This document shows positions 1 to 5,212 of a stretch of 5,212 nucleotides of DNA, one piece after another. Origin of the DNA: Actinoplanes liguriensis (GTDB lineage Bacteria > Actinomycetota > Actinomycetes > Mycobacteriales > Micromonosporaceae). The position numbers and the translations under genes are program-made. How positions within the stretch are numbered: the stretch's first letter is position 1; every line of letters starts with the position of its first letter. The notes beneath the pieces are model-generated. The model saw nothing but the letters and a program-made list of their open reading frames with translations, was not told the DNA's origin and searched no databases. The stretch spans positions 4,197 through 9,408 of the forward strand of contig KL571430.1 of the NCBI GenBank assembly GCA_000715855.1. The letters run 5' to 3'.

Positions 1-3000
1 ATCTCGTCTGGTCCGGCTCGGCCGAGGTGGCCGCCCGCCGAGCGCTGCAGATGGTCTCCAAGAACGTCGGCAACACGGCCGAGCTGGCCCGGCGGTGGGG
101 CCGAAGGCTGCAGGAGATGGCCAAGAAGGTCCGGGAGAAGCTCGCCGAGGAGGCCAAGAACAACCTCATCACCATCCTGGCCTCGATCTTCGGCCTCGTG
201 GTGGGGGCGTTCGTCGGCATCGTCCTGGGCCCCATCATCGCGGCGATCGCGGAGGCCATCGTCGCGGCGATCGCGGCGGCGCTCGAGATCGCCTCGGACG
301 TGGCCATCGCCCTGCTCACGCTGACCTTCGAGTTCGCGCTCGGCGCGCTCGCGTTCGGGTCGATGCAGTTCGCGATGGACATGTACATCGAGGGGATCGC
401 CTCGGCGGTCACCAACACGCCATTCAAGATCAACGACAAGGAGTGGCAGAACGTCCTCATCGCGGCGCTCACCGGCGGACTGTTCTCGCTGAGTCCCGCC
501 GCCTTCGGCGTCAAGAACATCCCGGTCAGGGGTGACGGCAACTTCGACCCGGGGCGGACGACCCCGGTCAACACGGATCTGGGTGACGGCGCCTTCACTC
601 CGAGCCAGATCGATTCGTTCAACGGCAACTTCGGCAAGGCCGACGTCAACGCCGCCCCGGTCACCGAGTTCGGCGGGCGCAACAACCCGGCCGGCATCGG
701 CCGGGCCGACCCCAAGACCTTCTCGGCGAACGGCGCGGGTCTGCGGGACAACGGACTCAACCTGGAGGCCGCGCCCAAACCGCACCCGGACCTGCAGGTG
801 AGTGAGAGCTCCTTCGCCCGGGGTGACGCGGTCGGCGGCTCGGCCGGCAACCGTGATCTCAGCACGAACCCGAGCCGGTTCACGCCCCCGGGGACCGAGC
901 GGGTGGAGGTTCCGGGCCAGGCGGCACCGCTGCGGCAGGCGCCGCCGGACCGGGTGCAGCCCAGCGGCACGGCGGGCGAGGGACACCAGCCGACCGCGTT
1001 CAACGGCAAGGCCGGCCCGCAGGAGGTCCGGAACATCCCCGACCAGTCGGCCCTGGGCCGGAACACGTTGCTGAACGGGCCGAATCACCCGGCGAGCCCG
1101 GTCGAGTCCAGGCCGGGGCCCGGCAACGTCGTCAACAGCAAGGGCCCCGGCAGTCCTTCGGTGCCGCATGCCCAGGACGCGGCGCCGGTCAACGGGAACC
1201 CGGGCGCCAACGGCGCCCAGCCGGTCGCGCCCGCGCCGCGGTCGCCCGGCGCCGCCCGGGGTCCCGAGGAGGGACACCTCACCCCCGAGACCGGTACGCG
1301 CGGACCGGTTGAGTCGGCGGCTCCCCGGAACGACCAGATCACCAACCCGACGAGCCGGCCACCGTCCCGTCTCGAAGCCGACGGCAGCAGGGTCGACACT
1401 GCGGGCAGCCCAATCGACCACCGGGCGGCCCAGGGACACACCGACTCGCCCGAGACGTCGGTCTCGACGCCGCCGCCCACGCAGACCGGGGGTGGGTCGA
1501 CCGGGCATCCCGGCGCGGGGTCCACGTCGCACGGCAGCGTGCCGCAGGGCGCCGTGCCCAGGCGCCCGGACGAGGTCCCGGTGGGAGCGCGCGGCGACGA
1601 GTCGGTCTCGGGCCCGCAGTCCGAGTTGCGCGACCGGATCACCGCGGCCCGGGGGATCGATCAGGCCCACCCCAACCTGGACCGGGACTTCGACGCCGCG
1701 ATGCGCGACGCCGGTGGCCGCGACGGGATCACCGACGCCCAGGCCGCCAAGCTCCGGGGCGCCTTCGACGACCGGGTCTCGGCCCGGTTCGGCGAGCACA
1801 TGGACAAGCCCTTCCAGGAGAGTCGCGGGCCGACCAGCGCCGAGAAGGCGTCGTGGGACAGGTCGTACGCCAAGATGGTCGACGATCTGCGGACCGACAT
1901 CCGGGCGCAGGCCGCGAGCAACAAGGTCGACACGGCGGTGCACCGGCTGGCCGGCAAGCTCGGCGAGACGCATGGGAACCCCGGGACCGGCATGCTCGAC
2001 ACGCCGGGCGGCCAGGCGCTCCGGGCCTGGACCACAGACGCGAACGGTCTGGTCAAGCAGGCTGCCAAGGGCGGCGACTTCCGGAAACTGGACGGCGACC
2101 TGCAGGCGCTGGAGAACAGGTTCGACGGGTACGTGAAGGCGCAACAGGGCGCCGACCGGGCGGCCGAGGCCGCGGGCCGGAAGTTCGACGCGATGGTGGC
2201 GGATCGGAACCCGGCCGGAGTCCACCCCGACCGGATCGCCGCGTCCCGGGACGAGTTCACCACGGCGGCGCACGACGCGTACCTCGCGCGGTGGGGTGCC
2301 AAGCCGATGTTCCATCGCGGTACGCCGAGCGTCGAGACGCTCGACCGGCACGCCGCGCACTGGCTGCGTGACCGGGAGGGGACCGTCGAGGCCCGGCTGA
2401 CGTACCTGGAGCGAACCCAGAGCAGCACCCCCGGCCTGATGCGGGACGCGTTGCAGCTGGTCGGCCGCAAGAACTTCGGCGAAGGACGGCTGGACTGGGC
2501 GGAGACGAGACTCGGCCCGGGCGACGCGGCTCCCGGGGCGAAGAATCCGCTGTTGGTACAGGCCGAGAAGGTGGTCGACGCGAGTGCCGGCAGCTTCGCC
2601 GCCAACGTGCGTCCCCAGTTCACCGTGGGGATGCGCAGCCTGCGAGCCTTCGTCCAGCAGGCGCCGGAGCGGTCCGCGTTCGGCGAGCAGGCGCGCGCGA
2701 TCCTGGCCGACGCCCGTACCTCTTTCAGGTTCGAGGCGCAGCAGGGGGAGCAGGCGGCGTTCGAGCGCGGCTTGAACCACTTCGGGGCGGGCGACCGCAC
2801 CGTCGCCGGGGCCGAGAACCGGCTCGCCGACGCCCTGGAAACGCACCTCGGACGGCTGCAGTCGGGCGGGTTCAAGCCGGCCGAGGTGACCCGGTCGCTG
2901 GAGATGCTGCAGAAGCGGGCCGACCAGATCACCGGTCAGGTACGGCGGGACACGATCAACGACGCCGCCATGCAGACCGGAGCGGCCGACGCCGAGCGCA

Positions 3001-5212
3001 TGATCTCCGCCGAGTTCCGCGAGCGGGGCGCCGAGTACGGCCGGGGGACGATCGACCGGCTCACCGGTGACTTCCGGGAAGAGGTCGTGCACCGGTTCCG
3101 CGGGGAGAACGGCGCGAGCCCGGGTCTGCGCTCGGCGACCCGCCGCTGGTTGGACTCGCGCGGAGCGGATGCGCCCGGACCCGGGGATCCCCTGCCGCCC
3201 CGCCCGGCCGGGGGCATCGCACACTCCTCGGCGGGCACCGACCGTACCGGGAACCCGGGTCCCGACGACTCGAAGCTGCCGGCCGCGTTCGCCGACGACC
3301 GGCCGTACCAGCTCTACCGGGTGGATCTGGACGCGGCGCCGGGCAACCCGATCGGCGTGCTGAGCGGCTCCAGCAAGATCGACGAGTTGCTCGGCACGGT
3401 GATGCGCCCGGAGACGCCCGGGTCGAAGGGCGACCCCTCCGGCCACGTGCCGATCAGCGCCAGCTCGAAGTTCCGCCTGGAGGTCGGTGGGCGCGCCGAG
3501 CAGCCCGACCCCATCTACCGTCCACCGGCGTACGACGAATTGGACGGCCGGATCGACGCGCCGCCCGCCTACGACGGTGATCGGCCGCCCGCGTACGCGG
3601 CCGAATTCACCGCGGAATCCCCGGCCCGGGACCTCGTCGTGCCCAAGCCGCTGGACACCGCGATGGACGGTGTCGGCAAGGAGATGGACGCGATCCGGCA
3701 GGAGCGGCGCGACGCTGTCGCCACGTCGGTCGAGGACCTCGGTCGGGTCGGGCGCCCCGAGGTCAAGGGTCCGGCCGCAGGCGATGCCGGCGAGGTCGGG
3801 GCCGGTAATCCGTACGGCAGCCTGCGCGACCGGGCGTGGAACGCGATGGCCAAGCAGGAGGCCGACCTGCGCGCCACGATCGGCGACGGCGTTCGCCCGG
3901 GCGAGGAGGGTGGCAGCTTCGCGCAGGGCGTGCGCCCGCCCGAGCCGGCCCGGTCCGGCAAGGCGGTCGCCGCGGACGTGACGCGGCTGGCCCAGGGGGA
4001 CACCGGCGCGGCGGCGGTGGACGGGCACGTGCGGCAGCTGAACAACGGTGAGCTGGATCGTGCACACACGTGGGTGCGGGACAACCCCGAGTCGCCGGCC
4101 CGCGCGCCGATCGAGAAGGAGTACGCGGCCCGCTTCGGCCCGGACGGCCGCCGTCCGGAGGTCCGCGACGCCCCCGTGCCGGCTCAGGCGGACGATCTGG
4201 CCGAGTTGCGGGCCGACTCCGACATCAAGTCGGACACCGCGCGGCGGCTGACCGCCGCCCTCGACCAGCTCATCGCCGACCAGCAGGCCGTACGGGCGCA
4301 ACTGCTCCGGCAGTACGCGCCTGCGCGGACCACCGGCGAGCAGCCGGCCCGGCTCGACATTCCCCAGGACTACGTGGCCGGACCGGCGGGGTCCGCCGAG
4401 GCCGTGCCCAGGCCACCGGCCGAGGCGGAACCGATGCCGCACTTCCCGAGCATCGCCGAGCGGGCGGCCGGGTTGCACCGGCTCGGCGTCGATGTGACCC
4501 CGCAGCGGCTGGCGGCCGATCCGCAGGTGGCCAAGGCGGCCGAGAACCTGGGCCGGATCACCGCCGAACGGGCCACCATCGAGTCGCTCCGGGCACCTCT
4601 CGACCGTGCCGTCGACATCGCTGAGAAGACAGCCCAGTCGCTGGCCGGGAAGCGCTTCGCCGCCGGGCACACCGAGGGTGACGTCCGCGCCTACGAGCGC
4701 GCGGTGAGCGACGTCAAGGCCCTGCAGGAGTACCGCGAGCAGGGGCTGGCCTCGTTCGCGCCGCGGGTCGACCCGGCCGCCCAGGAACTGTTCCGGGATT
4801 ACCGCGCCCGGGGCGCGGTGCCCGAGGCGCCGGTCACCACGATCAACCCGAGTCACGTCGGTGACCAGACGCTGGCGTTGATGAACGGCCTGCGGGCGGC
4901 GGCCGACCGGCTGGCGTCGCTGCCGACGCCGCGCCCGCACGATCCGGAGTGGACGGCGGCCCATCCCGGCACCCGCGCTGACGAGGCGATCGGGGAGTGG
5001 CTGAGCGCGTACAACGCCCTGCACGGCCGCTGGGAAAGCCTGCCCGCCTGGCAGCGGCAGGGCCTGCAGGCCCGCGACGCCCGTCTCGAGCATTTCGAGC
5101 GTACGGCGCGATACCAGCACGAAGAGGCGGTGCTGAACGCTGGTGAGCCGGCCGTCCGGGGCGCTCAGGCGCGGGCGTCGGCCGAGGCCAAGGACGCGTG
5201 GACCAGGCTGTC
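1..5212 (+). CDS. Giant WXG100-like actinobacterial protein, internal fragment (open at both ends); possible polymorphic-toxin-type effector
   Basis: Seen: the frame with codons starting at position 3 has no stop across the window, giving 1,736 complete codons plus two bases. Third positions are almost always G or C. The protein shows a sensible domain order: WSG motif and basic amphipathic helix (residues 1-54), basic-free hydrophobic block (55-141), Pro/Gly/Asn linker (177-539), helical region with a repeated module (540-1053), second linker, compact segment (1102-1161), three PPAY motifs (1174-1198), then a long helical region to the edge. No cysteine codon occurs in frame. Known: actinobacteria encode proteins of thousands of residues with a WXG100-like N-terminal region, linked to type VII secretion, and variable C-terminal toxin domains. 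Inferred: this is the N-terminal and middle part of such a protein. No catalytic domain is recognised and the C-terminus is outside, so toxin function is unproven. ATGs inside the frame (for example at 51) are internal methionines. A structural or surface role is possible. Confidence 0.93.
3..164 (+). other. Protein region: WXG100-like helix after a W-S-G turn (truncated by window edge)
   Basis: Residues 1-54. W3-S4-G5 is the only W-x-G tripeptide in the 1,736 residues. It is followed by an Ala-rich helix (A7 to V18) and then a basic amphipathic helix with R30, R31, R34, R35, K41, K42, R44, K46 and K52. In WXG100 proteins the W-x-G sits in the turn between two long helices, and the second helix begins just as seen here. 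The first helix would lie upstream of the window, so the fold cannot be confirmed. No Y-x-x-x-D/E export motif follows this helix within the next 100 residues. The assignment rests on motif position and helix pattern only. Confidence 0.5.
165..509 (+). other. Protein region: long hydrophobic, Lys/Arg-free block (possible membrane or helical-bundle segment)
   Basis: Residues 55-169. The stretch L55 to F141 has no Lys or Arg and consists mainly of Ala, Ile, Leu, Val, Gly and Phe. Isolated acids occur at E84, E95, D99, E110, D126 and E130. The most membrane-like part is residues 55-83; the remainder could form two or three further helices, with a break at G76-P77. K142 ends the basic-free run. 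A second hydrophobic helix follows W148 and ends in a Gly-Gly turn (G158-G159). Large WXG100-like proteins commonly place a hydrophobic region after the secretion-associated helices. Whether this one crosses a membrane, inserts into a target membrane, or packs as a soluble bundle cannot be decided from sequence alone. Confidence 0.65.
240..276 (+). repeat. Short direct repeat (13 bp, two copies, 24-bp period) inside the hydrophobic block
   Basis: The 13-base unit GCGGCGATCGCGG occurs at 240-252 and again at 264-276, in the same reading frame. Each copy encodes Ala-Ala-Ile-Ala and contains the palindrome GCGATCGC. The eight-residue period gives the helix an Ala/Ile repeat (residues 80-93). It may be a local duplication or only codon bias on a repetitive Ala/Ile helix; no mobile-element features accompany it. 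Confidence 0.6.
531..1619 (+). other. Protein region: long Pro/Gly/Asn/Ser/Thr-rich disordered linker
   Basis: Residues 177-539, about 363 residues. The region is dominated by Gly, Pro, Asn, Asp, Ser, Thr and Ala, with few large hydrophobic residues and no regular spacing of them. The first third (to about residue 290) is richer in Asn, Asp and Phe (for example N180-F181-D182-P183), and the remainder becomes more Pro-, Gly- and Ala-rich, with Ser/Thr clusters around 440-520. No fold or motif is recognised. It separates the N-terminal secretion-like part from the helical body and probably acts as a flexible spacer. The DNA itself contains no other gene: it is in frame with both flanks. Confidence 0.8.
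1689..1814 (+). repeat. Degenerate helical module, copy 1
   Basis: Residues F563-F604. The pattern is F563-D-A, then I576, then R585, the core F588-x3-V592-x3-F596, and K602-P603-F604 at the end. It aligns with copy 2 (F728-F770) with one gap at most, sharing F-D-A at the start, an Arg three residues before the core Phe, the F-x3-[V/A]-x3-[F/Y] core, and a Lys-Pro followed by Phe at the end. A helix containing W612 follows. Confidence 0.55.
2184..2312 (+). repeat. Degenerate helical module, copy 2
   Basis: Residues F728-F770. Starts F728-D-A, has V740 (matching I576 of copy 1), R749, the core F752-x3-A756-x3-Y760, and ends K767-P768-M769-F770. It starts 165 residues after copy 1. A His/Trp helix (H776 region to W-L-R-D) follows, resembling the W-L-D after copy 3. 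Confidence 0.55.
2571..2621 (+). repeat. Possible degenerate helical module, weak copy
   Basis: Residues V857-F873. Only the core spacing is kept: V858, F865-x3-V869-x3-F873. The F-D-A start and the Lys-Pro-Phe end are missing. It lies between copy 2 and the C-terminal copy, but an i, i+4, i+8 pattern can arise by chance in any amphipathic helix. Confidence 0.25.
3015..3104 (+). repeat. Degenerate helical module, shortened copy 3
   Basis: Residues F1005-G1034. Contains I1017, the core F1024-x3-V1028-x3-F1032, and a following R-R-W1049-L-D that resembles the W-L-R-D after copy 2. The spacer between the first Phe and the core is about five residues shorter than in copies 1 and 2, and the Lys-Pro-Phe end is absent. 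Confidence 0.4.
3162..3302 (+). other. Protein region: short Pro/Gly linker
   Basis: Residues 1054-1100. Rich in Pro, Gly, Asp, Ala and Ser, including D1062-P-L-P-P-R-P-A-G-G. It separates the helical body from the compact segment that follows and shows no motif. Confidence 0.7.
3306..3485 (+). other. Protein region: compact alpha/beta-like segment of unknown family
   Basis: Residues 1102-1161. The pattern differs from its surroundings: a strand-like Y1102-Q-L-Y-R-V-D-L, a Gly/Pro turn, a second strand-like I1117-G-V-L, a short helix (K1125 to M1134), a Gly/Pro loop, then H1148-V-P-I-S and a final strand-like K1156-F-R-L-E-V. This looks like a small folded unit of about 60 residues between linkers. 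I do not recognise the family and see no catalytic residues. It could be a binding or assembly domain. Confidence 0.45.
3522..3596 (+). repeat. Cluster of three PPAY motifs
   Basis: Three identical Pro-Pro-Ala-Tyr tetrapeptides occur at residues 1174-1177 (3522-3533), 1187-1190 (3561-3572) and 1195-1198 (3585-3596), with tyrosines spaced 13 and 8 residues apart. The first two are followed by Asp, and a further Pro-x-Tyr (P1170-I-Y1172) precedes them. The codons differ between copies (CCACCGGCGTAC, CCGCCCGCCTAC, CCGCCCGCGTAC), which argues against a very recent duplication and for the peptide being kept. In eukaryotes PPxY binds WW domains; in bacteria no such role can be assumed. Pro/Tyr-rich linkers are common in actinobacterial envelope and exported proteins. 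Confidence 0.85.
3597..5212 (+). other. Protein region: C-terminal (within window) charged helical rod with Pro-rich hinges, continues beyond edge
   Basis: Residues 1199-1736. Mostly Ala/Arg/Asp/Glu/Leu/Gln helices with breaks. Helical stretches include about 1216-1245, 1326-1375, 1397-1438, 1483-1590 and 1625-1736. A Pro-rich hinge occupies roughly 1440-1482. The segment 1485-1530 has an L-x-x-L-G-V-D turn (1491-1497) between helices, a layout I associate with repetitive giant actinobacterial proteins, though I cannot name the domain. Residues 1660-1720 are rich in Trp, His and Arg. No enzyme motif is recognised. The frame is open at the last base, so the C-terminal domain is not in the window. 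Confidence 0.6.

Larger units (their letters stand above)
1620..3161 (+). other. Protein region: charged, mainly helical body with recurring module
   Basis: Residues 540-1053. The composition switches abruptly at S540-E541 from linker to alternating Arg/Asp/Glu/Ala/Leu sequence with few prolines, typical of long helices. A degenerate unit of about 43 residues recurs at 563-604 and 728-770, with a shorter copy at 1005-1034 and a weak one at 857-873. Aromatic and aliphatic residues fall at helical spacing. Short Gly/Pro breaks (near 638-648, 737-739 and 836-845) suggest several bundles rather than one uninterrupted coiled coil. No catalytic motif is recognised. It could be a stalk, a scaffold or a packing region of a large exported protein. 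Confidence 0.65.

Noticed and set aside
51..53. ATG as a possible start codon of the gene
   Set aside because: The frame is open and coding-like upstream to the window edge, including the WSG motif. No ribosome binding site precedes it (the upstream bases are GCGCTGCAG).
95..535. Plus-strand open frame of 146 codons rich in Gly, Arg and His
   Set aside because: Its repetitive Arg/Gly/Asp/His pattern is the out-of-frame reading of the Ala/Ile hydrophobic block, which makes far better protein sense in the true frame.
1085..1642. Minus-strand open frame of 185 codons
   Set aside because: It is a mirror of the Pro/Gly-rich linker, giving a low-complexity Gly/Pro/Ser/Thr product with no recognisable features.
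1168..2136. Plus-strand open frame of 322 codons in another frame
   Set aside because: The product is dominated by Arg, Pro, Thr and Ser, and it crosses the clear linker-to-helical boundary of the real frame without any change of its own.
1661..2932. Minus-strand open frame of 423 codons
   Set aside because: It lies opposite the helical body of the real frame and is rich in Arg, Ser, Ala and Pro with no domain pattern. High third-position GC on the sense strand removes stops on the other strand, so such frames are expected.
3531..3545. Y-D-E-L-D as a Y-x-x-x-D/E type VII export signal
   Set aside because: The export motif is expected shortly after the WXG helix pair. This one is more than 1,100 residues away in a Pro/Tyr-rich linker, where the match is easily due to chance.
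3569..4084. Minus-strand open frame of 171 codons, overlapping another at 3763-4065
   Set aside because: Two overlapping minus-strand frames with Arg/Pro/Ser-rich products and no family resemblance are typical high-GC shadows of the plus-strand gene.
1..5212. Promoters, terminators, riboswitches, tRNA genes, CRISPR arrays, insertion sequences or attachment sites
   Set aside because: None could be supported. The sequence is uninterrupted coding DNA of even composition, with no non-coding gap, no inverted-repeat-plus-T-run terminator and no regularly spaced repeats.

Overview
The window is a very high-GC stretch of actinobacterial chromosome and appears to be entirely coding. The frame whose codons begin at position 3 is open from edge to edge: 1,736 codons with no stop. 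Nearly every codon ends in G or C, as expected for a real gene in a streptomycete- or Micromonosporaceae-like genome; the family assignment is only a guess. Neither the start nor the stop codon is in view, so this is an internal slice of one giant gene (window residue n has its codon at position 3n). I see no RNA gene, promoter, terminator, insertion sequence, CRISPR array or second credible gene on either strand. The long open frames on the minus strand and in the other plus frames are high-GC shadows.

Layout. Residues 1-54 begin at a W-S-G tripeptide followed by a long, strongly basic amphipathic helix, which resembles the second half of a WXG100-type hairpin (type VII/ESX secretion-associated fold). 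Residues 55-141 are very hydrophobic (Ala/Ile/Leu/Gly) with no Lys or Arg, followed by a short segment to about residue 169. Residues 177-539 are a Pro/Gly/Asn/Ser/Thr-rich, probably disordered linker. Residues 540-1053 are charged and helical, with a degenerate module seen three times clearly and a fourth time weakly. A second Pro/Gly linker (1054-1100) leads to a short, compact, unrecognised segment (1102-1161), followed at once by three closely spaced PPAY motifs (1174-1198). Residues 1203-1736 are mostly helical and charged, broken by short Pro-rich hinges, and run off the window.

Interpretation. The architecture fits the very large actinobacterial proteins that carry a WXG100-like N-terminal region, a long middle and often a C-terminal effector or toxin domain (polymorphic-toxin-like proteins). 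The effector end, any immunity gene and any secretion genes lie outside this window, so no enzymatic activity can be claimed. Most worth a second look are the complete absence of cysteine over 1,736 residues, the PPAY cluster, the degenerate helical module, and the pairing of a basic helix with a basic-free hydrophobic block.
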